In this document: positions 21,801 through 32,500 of the stretch, piece after piece
How the letters are laid out: each line of letters begins with the position of its first letter
How positions within the stretch are numbered: the stretch's first letter is position 1
NCBI GenBank assembly: GCA_025558075.1
Contig: JAHLKF010000001.1
Location: 1,426,001 to 1,490,000, forward strand
Length of the DNA stretch: 64,000 nt
Origin: Gaertneriomyces semiglobifer
Taxonomy: Eukaryota; Chytridiomycota; Chytridiomycetes; Spizellomycetales; Spizellomycetaceae
Direction: 5' to 3'
Translations under genes and position numbers: made by a program
The notes under the pieces: generated by a model
The model's database searches: none
The model's input: only the letters and a program-made list of their open reading frames with translations
Told to the model about the DNA's origin: nothing

Positions 21801-23374
21801 ATGCTTTCAAGCCTTCCAGGCCTCGGCTTTCCTTCATCACAAGCGACCGGAAAACACACCCTCCTATTTTCCATCACACACTCCGAATCACATACGCCGT
21901 CACAAGGCTACAAGCAATTATGTCGAAAGCTTCGGAATGCGGGTTGGAAGATTGGATTATGGAAAGACGACATCAATGCCGAAAAACTTGTAAATTATAG
22001 CGCGGATGGGAAGGCGGACGGTGAGAAGGGGCGGATAGTGTTGGTTGTGGCAGGGTGTAGAAAGAAGTGGACTGCTGGGGAGGTATGTAATGTTACTTTT
22101 TGGAAAAGGCGTAGATATACCGCTTGTGACTAATTGGAATGAACCTGAAGTTTGATCAATTGACCGCATTTTTGAACCTTGGTGGCTCAATTCTGTATAT
22201 GACCGGTGAAGGCGGTGAGTCGACGTACGACACAAACTTCAATTATCTACTGGAAGAATTGGGCATTATGGTAAATCCAGGTAATTAAAGGAGCTTGAGT
22301 TTTGCTTGTTAAGACCTAACGTAACACACAAGTTATTCCATTCGAACCACAGATTCGGTGGTCCGAACCGTATACCAAAAGTACTTTCACCCAAAAGAAG
22401 TTCTCATACAACAAGGCGTCCTAAACAGGGCGCTTCTCCCCAAAACTAGCAAGCAATCCTCATTTCCAATCATCTATCCGTACGGTGCGACACTTTCGGT
22501 TCAAAAACCGGGTATACCACTTTTGTCCACCGGATGTGTGTCATACCCCGTCAATCGACCCATCTGCGCGGGATATATGCATCGCGACCATGCTGAATCG
22601 GGTCGTTTGATTGTTTGCGGATCTATTGAAATGTTTAGTGACACTTATGTCGATAAAGAATCCAATTACCACCTCCTCCTCTCACTTCTTGGGTTTTTGG
22701 TTGGAGAGTTGAAACTCAATGATATCGATGCGGCGGAACCGGATGTAGGAGATTACTTCTATATGCCGAATGTGGCGGGGATGAGTGAGTCGGTGAGAAC
22801 GTGCATGCAGGAGAGTGAAGATACCGATGTGGATGTGCGTGGGTTTGCGCGGTTGTTCGATGAGCGATTGTTTGGGTTCCGCACGGAATTGGTCACTGAG
22901 AGTGTGGGGATATATGAGAGATTGAGTGTCAAAAAAGAGCCGTTGAGGTTGATCATGCCGAACGTGGGTTTGTTGTGTTGGTACTTTGGATCGTCTCAAT
23001 CGCTGGTGGCTAATGTGGTTTGGGTTGTGTTACCTTTTCTGTTGGGGTAGTTCGTGACTCCGGCACCACCATTGACACCCGCAATCTTTCCGCCCAATAT
23101 GCCTTCTCTCCCGCCACCCCCATTGGATCTATTCGACCTCGATGATGCGTTTGCCTCCGAAAAGACGCGCTTGGCACAGTTGACAAACAAATGCACCGAT
23201 GACGATTTGGAATACTATGTCAGAGAGTGTGGAAGGGTTTTAGGGGTTTGGGACAAAATTAAAGAGCGGAAACGGAGTGAGAAGGGTGACAAGGAAGGCG
23301 TGGATGTTGGAGGGAAAGACGTGTTGGAATACGTTCTGCGAAGTTTGGTGAATTGGAAGTGCGTGGAGCAATGA
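21801..23374 (+). CDS. IFT52: Intraflagellar transport protein 52 (IFT-B core)
   Basis: Four exons (21801-22082, 22151-22280, 22353-22963, 23051-23374), 448 residues, matching the family length of about 430-450. Diagnostic segments: GYKQLCRKLRNAGWKIGLWK, the GG-type sugar-binding-like core (LNLGGSILYMTGEGGESTYD), LLEELGIMVN, VYQKYFHPKEVL, IYPYGATLSV, and CGSIEMFSDTYVDKESN. The C-terminal part has PPLDLFDLDDAFASEKTRLA, then TNKCTDDDLEYYVRECG, which binds IFT46/IFT88 in known IFT-B structures. It is needed for anterograde transport and flagellar assembly. The N-terminus is some 20 residues longer than usual and starts right after a poly-C run, so the true start could differ. Confidence 0.95.
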
Positions 23375-23498
23375 GAATCTACTCTATTAATGTGCATTGC
23401 CGATCTCTTACTATACAATAACTTAACGTCCAGGCGGACAAATGATGTATGGCTGTTGCGTAAGCCGACAGGAGTTCGAAAGGACGCAGTCTATTTCA

Positions 23499-24538
23499 CT
23501 ATCCGAAATACATGTTGAGCACATGTTTTGGTACATTGTATCCGAACAAAGATCCGACATAAAAGATGAATATGAGCGGCAGAGGGTATAGGAAAATGTT
23601 TTGTGACTTGAGGAATGGCAGGACTAGAAAAAGATCAAGAAGGATCGATAAGTGACTCGAAGATCTAGTCGTGGCAGATGTAGAGGCTATTCTATCCATG
23701 CAAATGCTTATACTTACCATTATAACCGAGGTACGTCACGTAGATATACCATGACATCGCGATCAGATACATCGTGTTCCCCACAAAAGTGCTGATCCAC
23801 GCATCTCGCGTGACGACTGGTATTAGGATCAGTTGCAAGACGTAAGTAATGAGAAACATGGGGAAAAATGCGTTCGAGTGCACATCGAAGCAGTAGGCCC
23901 ATTCGGCCCGCTGGACAGGTGTGTGAAGCGGGTGGTGAAGCAGGAATTTGTTGCAGAAGAACCTAAGAGAAATTTCAGTATCCAAAACCAAGTAGAATGC
24001 GATAGACATCGGCCATTTACCATAATACGGTGGCGATGATGCAGCCGACGAGAATGTAATCGACAAAGACCATCCATAGTATGAGTTTAAGCGTGCCCAG
24101 GAATCCTTGATGATACACTATTCCGTATACTATTGCGGTAATAGTTAAGCATATGACCAGAAGGGCGAGGAAAGCGGGATCGTCGCGTGCCCATTGGTTT
24201 TTCGTCTCTGCAGGATATTTACATGAGTGGTTAGGCTCAGATATGCTTTGATAACCCGATACGAGTAAGCTAATACTGGATAACTCACGTCGGTGATATC
24301 CAACAAAGCGGTATACCCGCTTGGGACTAAAGCAAAGATAAAACATTTGACTCATGGCGACCTCGAAATCCATTTGTTGTCGAGAAAATAGTCGCTTGAA
24401 GAAGGTTGTCACACCTGTTGTCGCTGACCGCCGCCGACGCCGTGGAGTTTCAAAGGAGTACGAGGATGCAGCAGGAAATCCATAACTGGTAGTGGATAAT
24501 GCGGGGGACAAGGGTGGTGGGGATCTTGTTGGTAACAT
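23499..24538 (-). CDS. UNC50: UNC50/Gmh1 family Golgi membrane protein
   Basis: Four exons (24538-24289, 24207-24021, 23962-23718, 23623-23499), 268 residues, close to the usual 260. The N-terminal Ser/Pro/Arg-rich tail is followed by the conserved QQMDFEVAMSQMFYLCFSPK, then YHRQTKNQWARDDPAF. Five to six hydrophobic segments follow, including LLVICLTITAIVYGIVY and LILWMVFVDYILVGCIIATV. The conserved AEWAYCFDVHSNAFFPMFLI and GNTMYLIAMSWYIYVTYLGY confirm the family. UNC50 proteins are inner nuclear/Golgi membrane proteins linked to Arf-GEF localisation and receptor trafficking. The gene converges on IFT52 with only 124 bp between the stops. Confidence 0.95.
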
Positions 24539-25123
24539 TGCGTTCGCGATAGTGTGTTGTTTCGGGTGTGAAAAGGAACGTGGGGGGATCGGGCTGAATC
24601 CAAATTGACAGCGAAGTTTGGTCTACTGAGAAAGAATCCTCTTCACCCTTCTCGTTAGCATGCTCTACCCTTTTTCGGATTGAACGGTTCAGGATGACCG
24701 AAAAATGTTGACTGAAGTGTTCAGTGTTATAACGCGTCCACGGCAAAGTCTCAATTCAAGATGAAGCCATGGTTCACTGATACTGCATTTAGAGAAGCAT
24801 ATTGTTTTGTTTCACTATGGATATCAAGGACCCATCGCACCCCCAGAACAACTTGTGTGCAAGTGTGCCCGACTCCGAACGACTTACGTTCATCTGATGC
24901 GGTTTCAGTGTGTGCCAACTCGCTTGAGTTCGATCGTTAGCAAGAGCTACAGAACAGCAAGGACACCAACAGGACGTTACAGGTATTAACTGTTTATTGA
25001 CTGCAAGTTATCATTTATACGAAGCCCTTTCACGAGCGCTTGACCACCTGTAGACCCAACATTCCTGTAAGTTCGTTGTAAAGATGTCTGCTTCCTCCCC
25101 GACTCTCTGCTTGCTCCTATGAT
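24539..25123. other. Intergenic region
   Basis: About 585 bp between the UNC50 start and the 3' end of the next minus-strand locus. No gene or repeat recognised. Confidence 0.4.
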
Positions 25124-26922
25124 CTACAATATATCATCGATGTGGGTTTTCCTTACCCGATCCTCATGGACCATGGTAACCTTGTATGTGGGGAATACGC
25201 CATTCTGCCCAATGACATGGTCCACGCCCTGGTGCCTACTCGGATTATGTGTCTGGAAGTGCCCGTTCATCTGGCCTCCTAAATCGTGAGGGAATTCCTG
25301 CATCGTCAATCTCTTGGCAAAGTGGTTTCCAGCATGATCAAAACAGAGGCTTAGGTTTGGACGTGCATCAACCGTTCGCCCTAGCGGTTCTTTCCCAGTC
25401 GGTAAACATTGCGTTGCCTTCTCCGGGCAGATTCGGCGTTTGCAAGCGCTCCTGAGCGATCTCGGGTTCCTCGGTTGCATCAAGTTCGTTTCCAAAGTGT
25501 CTCGACATACGATAACAGTCCGTGCCCTGTATGCAGAACCCGTCCCCCCAGATTTTGTGGTCAACGCTCTTATTGGATTGGACACAGTAGGTGTCCCGGC
25601 ATTCAACAGGGGACGAGGTTCCGCATACAACGCACGGACTATTACCGTATCACTTCCGAATGTCGCAATTCGTCCAACCTGGCAATACGAGCTCTGCCCG
25701 ACACCAGGTACTTCAGAAGGCCAATCAGTGCAGATGTGAATATCTCCCTATCCTCGCCGAGTCCCATGTGATACGTTCTGGTAGCTTTGATCGCCAAAAA
25801 GTCGTTTTCAACCATTTCTACTCGCCGATCAAGTTTGTCAAGGTATTCGGGAGAAAACGTGGCCGAGATGATCTGAGCACGGCGATGATGGAGAAGAATT
25901 CCAAACGACTGTATGCAATGTATAAGAATCAGGATGTTACTCTACAGAAGCCTGTAGGAATGAAGCAACGTTACCTCAGGATCCTCGTGTACTTTTTAGT
26001 TTCGCCCAGATTGTGCAATTGAAAGCAATTCGGCGGCCAACTGTCCCACAATGGTGGCATCCGTCCTTTTGTGTACGAGGCGTTTGCAATCGAGAAAAAG
26101 TGCAGTTTGAGTGCGAGTTTTGGTCGATTTTTTGCCGCTTGCAATGGCGACGGACACCGTTCCATTCGTCTGACATGGCACCTTGGTACCCCGCAACCAG
26201 AGCCCTTCAACAAATGATTGAGGTCTGCAAGTACACATGACATGTTAGAACCCATGTTCTGTGCATCATGAACCCACCATCAGATGGTCTCTCACCTGAC
26301 CTCGACCCTCATGGGCCTTTCATCCAACGTCCCGGCGTTTGCGAAAGGTTCGATGACAAAGTCCAAGTAGCGATAGAGAAAATTGGCAGCTACGGTTTCA
26401 TCCTTATCTTGCATGTCGCTGTCCTGTGAATCCTGGGAGGCCATGCTCTCAGAGGATGAGAAAGCCAGTACTAGTTCAAGTGCTCGGTACAGTGGCCGGA
26501 TTGCAAGTGGGTATTGCATTTGTTTTTCATGGTTTCGCACCTCCGACCTATTCAATTCAAAGAATGGGCGTACGAAATCGAGTTCTAGACTCATAACCAA
26601 ATGAGGGGAATGTTTCTGGGGAGAGCAGCAACCACACCTTACCTTTGTCGCTCGGGCGGAACTCCAATGGAACGACATCCCCTGTGTCGTCTACAACGAT
26701 GGTATATGCTCTCAGAGCGTGACAGTAGGCTTCACCCCACCTGGACGCCGAGCTGAAGCCCGTCGTTTCTTGAATGGTGCGTAGGGTGACTATCGGTCGT
26801 TCAGCTATGAGGCTCATGAACGCTTTATCATGCCGATACTTCCGTACAACATCGAAATTGTACGATAACGTGGAGAGAGACATTTGAGGAGACAGTGTGA
26901 ACAGTTCAAAGCTGCTTCTCAT
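25124..26922 (-). CDS. Unrecognised multi-exon locus, possibly decayed
   Basis: ATG at 26922 opens an exon to 26643 (LFTLSPQMSLSTLSYNFDVV; ETTGFSSASRWGEAY). A 58-nt intron leads in phase to 26584-26296 (ELDFVRPFFELNRSEVRNHE; VLAFSSSESMASQDSQDSDM), and a 71-nt intron to an exon from 26224 (TALFLDCKRLVHKRTDATIV). That frame meets TAA at 25996-25998, then continues without a phase change through candidate exons 25941-25646 (FSPEYLDKLDRRVEMVENDF; EIFTSALIGLLKYLVSGRAR) and 25568-25124. The composition looks coding, but I recognise no domain. The mid-gene stop means either a nonsense mutation or a missed intron. A long inverted repeat lies across the last intron and exon. Possible lineage-specific gene or transposon relic. 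Confidence 0.35.
25507..25650. repeat. Long imperfect inverted repeat
   Basis: Arms 25507-25547 and 25609-25650 are reverse complements at about 80-85 percent identity over roughly 41 bp, with a loop of about 61 nt. Arm cores read AACAGTCCGTGCCCTGTATG, and in reverse complement AATAGTCCGTGCGTTGTATG. One arm spans a proposed splice donor and the other lies in the next proposed exon. Confidence 0.75.
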
Positions 26923-27727
26923 AAAAATGCAGTGCTCAGGTAAAAGCTTCTTGTTGAACCACCAAAACTGTTAAAACCTTAATCAACTTTTACGCGCCAC
27001 AATTCTGCAGCAGCTTTGAATTGAACATGACTAAAGTCAAACGGACTGTCTACTTTATATAAGAAATCTCGTTGTAAGTAAATGGACAGAGGTGTGATAT
27101 GATGAGGAGTTCACCGCATTGTTAAGCTGGCGGTTGGATGGATGTGTTCCATGCCAGTCGACGCAATGTATGTGTTATCTCCGGCGCTGCACATGCATGC
27201 TGCAGCAGGAGGCAGAGAGAAGAGAGCCAGTTTTTACTCATTTGCAGCAGCTCATGGCATCGTGCACTAGCGATACCTGGTAACCATGACGAGACCTAAT
27301 AAACTCCTTGTGGACACACCGCCCTTCCATCACTCCAGATCCACCTACTCAGCCTCATCAGTGCTACCGCACAAGTTCATCTCTCAGCATCTGCCAGATA
27401 ATAAATTAGGCTACCAGGTAGTTGATGGTCATTTTATCTCAAGGAAAACCGACCATACGGTCAACCGTCAGTTGCTTGGGTGTGCATTCAATTGCAGTGT
27501 GAGATACAGTAGTTTCTCTGCATATTTTAATGGCTGTGCCACCCCACAGATAGCAAGACTGTGCCACCCGTCGGTTGTTGGGGGGTTGCTTGTTATGTGC
27601 GTTCATTGAATTGCGAGAGCGAATGCGAGTGCGAGGAGAGGATCAGGAGAGAGAGCGAGAGCGGTGAATCACTGGGAGAGTGTGTGTGTGGAGCAAGAAG
27701 CGATTGTAACAGGAGCAGCGAGACACT
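26923..27727. other. Intergenic region with purine-rich tract
   Basis: About 800 bp. A GA-rich tract with interspersed GCGAG repeats lies near 27612-27680, just upstream of the next gene, and probably belongs to its promoter or 5' leader. No gene recognised. Confidence 0.4.
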
Positions 27728-28460
27728 ATGGGTGCCCTCGACAACTTTATCAAACGCCACATAGGCTTCATACCAAAGAGTTTTGAGGATCTGGCATGGT
27801 ACTTTCGGGTGGTAAGTACTTTCTTTTCGGAAAGTGAGGTGCTGCTTGGAGAAGGCCTTAAGGCGTTGAAATGATGGAATGAAGTGGTGACGAGAATGAA
27901 CGACGGTGGCTGCAACGGAAATATTAAATATGGTGGAGAATGTTGATCAGATCCATCAGTACTCAAAGATGGGAAAGCGCATACCCGTCGGAAGAAATGC
28001 CCATTTTGATTATTCAATTGGCTGATGTTGGCCTCTTCGTTTCGATAAATGCAGAGACCCGACTTGCCGCCGATCATGGTAGCAGCCAAGGAGTACCGTG
28101 AGATTTCCCCTGGTTCGCAACCCGCATACAACCCCGAGCGCGAACAAAAGATCGCAAAGAACTACTACTACACCCGTGATACTCGTCGGGCATACCCTCA
28201 AACGGTAGTTTACGAAAGCCAAGAGGTTACCAAGCTCTTGCCCGCATCAGCATCGTAAGTTGTGCTTAACCCATTTGGCGGTTCAATTGTAAGGAACAGT
28301 TTATGTTGACCCCTCTATTCCTGAAACTCACAGAGAACCCATGTACAACGAGTCCAAACTTCCCCCAATGATCAACAAGCGCTACAAGTGGACCGAGGCG
28401 ATGTTCCATTTGAGGCCTGACGAGGTGAACCCGGACTTGAGTATCCGCGGGAGAAAGTAA
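27728..28460 (+). CDS. Putative complex I accessory subunit (fungal 21-kDa/NUZM-like)
   Basis: Three exons (27728-27811, 28055-28254, 28334-28460), 136 residues. It begins MGALDNFIKRHIGFIPKSFE; the middle exon carries KEYREISPGSQPAYNPEREQ and KNYYYTRDTRRAYPQTVVYE, and the end is YKWTEAMFHLRPDEVNPDLS. The (N)YYxRDxRRxYPQ segment followed by a Val-rich strand recalls the fungal 21.3-kDa NADH:ubiquinone oxidoreductase subunit, a peripheral-arm accessory protein of mitochondrial complex I. No transmembrane helix is evident. The match rests on a short motif, so the product is a tentative call; the gene structure itself is well supported by phase. Intron 1 (243 nt) is several times longer than most introns in the window. 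Confidence 0.55.
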
Positions 28461-28771
28461 AAAGGGGGATTTATAGATATGGATTACAGTAGGGCAAAAA
28501 TGCATGCATGATCATTATACCGGAAAAAAACATAACACAAATGCAGACTGCAAATGAAGGACGTCATATCTGTTTCCCCTGCACCGCTGATCTACAACTG
28601 CTTAAATGTTCGAGGTGACAGCGACTTTTGGGCCGGCCGCTTGCCGTTGGCGCTTCAGATTTATCCTCAATCCAGTCATGTTGATCGTTCAACAACGGCA
28701 ATTCGTCCCTAGGTTCGCGAATAGGTGTGATGATGCCAAGCGTAGTCATATCGTGGTCTGTATTTGTATCA
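28461..28771. other. Convergent 3' region
   Basis: 311 bp between the complex I-like gene and YOS1 stop codons; presumably 3' UTRs. No feature seen. Confidence 0.4.
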
Positions 28772-29250
28772 TCACCCCAGCAAAAGCTCGTACACTATGA
28801 CAAGGATATTCACAGCAACCAACGGGACTAAAACAGCACCAAAAGCAATGGGTCAGTAACGGTTTAGGTGGTGGCTAGCTCAACCCGCGAAAAAGTCGTA
28901 CACACATCGCAGTAACGTCCGCACAGCAGATATCAGGTTGATAATTCTGAACTTTACAGAATTTGATTGATCGCCGAATTGAGATTGTTGTGCATTGGTA
29001 CCAAGGCCGACTATAAGCATGAGTTGAACCAAAAATCGAAAGTAGGGTTTTGTTAGTTGACACAGAAGACAAAGCGGGATGAAAAGAGAAGGGGGGCCCA
29101 GCTTGAACCCCCGTATATTGGGACTTTGCTATTCGAGGGAACCAGATACGTACTTCTTGATAGGAAGCGTTCTTCGTGTAGGATCGCTATCGCGTTGATG
29201 AAGAGCAAGATCACGTAGAATAATGTGCCAGGGGAGAGCATTAACTTCAT
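28772..29250 (-). CDS. YOS1: YOS1/IER3IP1 ER-Golgi transport protein
   Basis: Three exons (29250-29154, 29010-28906, 28827-28772), 85 residues, the usual size of this small family. The first exon gives LFYVILLFINAIAILHEERF, matching the family's signature NAxAVLHEERFL. The middle exon has IGLGTNAQQSQFGDQSNSVK and INLISAVRTLLR; the last gives FPLVAVNILVIVYELLLG, the C-terminal membrane segment. Yos1 sits in ER/Golgi membranes with Yip1 and Yif1 and is required for COPII-vesicle transport. The first intron is 143 nt. Start: the first ATG (MKLMLSPG) is taken, with an in-frame second Met at residue 4. It lies just downstream of LRRC9 on the same strand. Confidence 0.93.
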
Positions 29251-29542
29251 CTTGGTTCCCTGTCTTCCCAAAAAACAGAAACTGATGAAAACGGTTTCTC
29301 CAACGCTTTGGAATGAATTCGGTATTAAAATATATGTACTGGAGATCCTATGCTTTGAAAGAATTGTCGAAAAGTGTTCTGTAAGGCGCGCGCTTTGGTT
29401 TCTGGCGACGTGGATAAAGGTGAACAAAGGTTGGGACGAACGATCAGGCAGCAGTTATTACGGAATGTTCAATGCGATTTCTTAAATAATTCATGCATAC
29501 AGTTCGTCATTCATGCATTTGTGATGGAGCTGGACCGTGGGA

Positions 29543-32500
29543 CTACGGCCGTCCAAAGGGATCTCTAAACCCTGTGGAAGAGGACAGTTTCATTTCTAGG
29601 CCATCCAAAACCACCGATGAGATCTACATTCAGACAGTGTGGGAAGGAAACCCATCAAGTCATTGATTAGCATGGCGATTTCTAGCCAATCCGAGCTCTT
29701 TTGCAACGGGGACTTACCTTCACGGGCGCCTTACCCCCCACTCCACCACCACCAGGAACCCCACCATTCAATCCACTCCCACTACCCATCACTCCAATTG
29801 AGTTTCCCAGCACACCCCTCGGACCCCACCCGTCCACTCCCAAATGCCCCTTTCCAAACCTATCACCACCTCCACTAAGTCTCATTTCGTACACCCATCT
29901 CTCCGCCCTCACGCGTTCCTCGTCATCCACTTCCACATCATCAATTCGCTGTACATGCGGGAATCGCACGATCAGGGTGGTACGGTATAAAGGTTTCCGC
30001 GATAGTGGAGTGGAGTGCAGTGTGATGCTCGTCAAGGACGGGAGTCGCAGTTTCTCAATCTCGGTGAGGTCGTGGAGACGATTGTTTTGGAGGTAAAGGT
30101 GTTCGAGGTTCGGGAGCGAGTCGAAGTGCGACAGTGTTTTTAGGCGGTTTTCTCTATCATGTCGAGGAAAAAAAGTGAGTGCGCGTTGAATGTAGAAATG
30201 AACAGCTAGCACCTGACAAAAGCTTGTATGGTGGTGTGTGTGGATGGGATGCCGTCCCTTCCGGACGAGTGAACTTACTTAATGTGCAAGTCCCGCAGAT
30301 TTATGAGACTGACGAACGAGGATGGCTCCGCGTTCTTGATCTGATTTTTGTCGAGCACCAGCTCATGGAGCATAGTCATATGCTCCAAACCATCAATCTA
30401 TCAAAAAGGAAATGCACACAAGACAGCCGTCATAGTAAGCGGCAGTGTATACGGGTGAAGAACGGCGGGGTCAAACCGAAACTCACCCGCGATATGCGAT
30501 TCCCTTGTAAAAACAATCCCTTCAACTGCGCCATCCTATGTAACTGCAAGTCCTTGATACTACCAATCAGGTTGTACCCCAAATGCAACTCCTCCAACCT
30601 TGGGAGGAGATACCGATCTTGCCCACGATCATCCGGCGTCGCATTCACAGGACGATCCAGCGCAGGCACATCGTTCGATAACAACCTCTCAATCCGATTC
30701 GCGTTCAAGGAGAGATACCTCAACTGCGTCAACCCCAATAGCGAATCAATGCATGTCAACAGGTTATTATCCAACGTAAGTTTGCGTAGGTTTTTATACT
30801 CGCAGACGGACGCGCTCCTGGGTGGCAATTGGGGTTGGGGGGCGGGGAAGCAACTGATCTCGCGAAACCTGCAGTTGCGTAGGTCGAGTTCGGATATGTT
30901 TCGGAATTGGCTGTGGCCGATTTTGGAGGTGAGGAGCTCTGGAGTGAGTAGACCTAGAAAGGTTTCTCGCGCGGTGGTGAGAAGGCTCGGGGTTAATGGG
31001 GAGCCGTCCAGAATCTGACAAGGAAGGGCGCGGGACGAAAAGTGAGAAAACGATGTGGGGGAGGTTGGATCCTTATTTGTTTTTTACCTTCAGTCGACCA
31101 AGATGATACGCCGTGAACAGCTTGTAGTTCTCGGCCTCGCATACGGCGTTCCCACTCAAATCTAGCACAATCAGTCTTGGGAGGTCTTTGAGCGCATATA
31201 CGGTCAGCAGGTCGGCGATCTTGTTGTTCCCACAATCTGTCCAAAGCAGCGGCGAACATGTCAGTCATTGATCCGCGGAACCGATGGGAGCCAAAGGCGC
31301 GCTGAGTAATGTCAGAATTCAAAACAACTTACACAATTCCATCAACCCAGCCGCGTCCAACGGCCTCAAATCTGCAATCTCATTCCACTCAACCGCCAAA
31401 AACAACAAGCTGGTAAATTCACGCATCCAATCAAGGTTGCTGATATTGTTGTTACTCAAACAGAGTTTAGTGAGATCCGGAAGTGTGATGAGTGATGTAA
31501 GCGCATTGTGGGACAGGTCAAGATCCGTGAGTGAAGGATACTGCTGAAGCACAGAAAGATTCACAGTGGAGGTGAGGTTGTTATGTCGCAGAGAAAGATG
31601 GGTGAGAGAATGAAGGCTGTCAAAAATTTCCAAACGCCTTTAGTTGGCCACAGCGGTGTTTGAGCGATGCCATTGGAAGGGGGAGAACTTACTTGGTAGG
31701 TAGCCCTTCCAAAGTGTGCAACCCGCAATGATCAAGTTCCAACGTCGTCAAGTGTTCGACTCGCATTCCGTGTGCTAACTGTGACCATCGCGTTAGGTTG
31801 CCAAACTCTATCTGTGCGACCGATGACCCATGTCCGTTGTCTGTTCGGGTGCATAAAGGCCGGAAGGGTTGTCGCTGCGTGGTACCGTGGAATAACAGCG
31901 TTTCTGGGTCGAAGGTGCTTGGAGCCTGGAGAGAACATCGATATTGGTTAAACGATGCCATCTCTGAAAGAATGCGTGAGAAAGACAAGGCCGACTGCCG
32001 CCACCAACCTTCAACGCTCGCCGGTCACACCGCAATCCATCCAGAATCAATAGACTCGGAATGTTACGCATCAGGTACGTATCGTATCCCTTACTTTCAC
32101 AAACCCTATTCAAGCGCAGATCCAAGACCTCTAGCACCCCTAATAATATGCGAATGCATTTAGCATCCTCCAACCGCATTGATCGTACACCGGTACTCAC
32201 TGAGGTCCAGTAAACAAGCAATATCTTCACAATCATTAATCCGGTTTGCCACACAATGCAATTGCTTCAATGTGCGGCACCTCGCCGCAGGCTTAAGGCA
32301 CGCAATGGCATTAAAACTCACATCCAGAACCGTCAGCGGCGCGCGTGACAGGTCCGGGATAGCGTCCAGCTTGCAATCAACCAACATCAAAGTTTGCAAA
32401 TTCAAGACCATGAGCGTTTCGATTGCAGGTGTAGGAGATGAAGTTAGGTTAACCACACTGTAACCACCCTGTTTACGCTTTTGGGGTGTTGCAACCGTTC

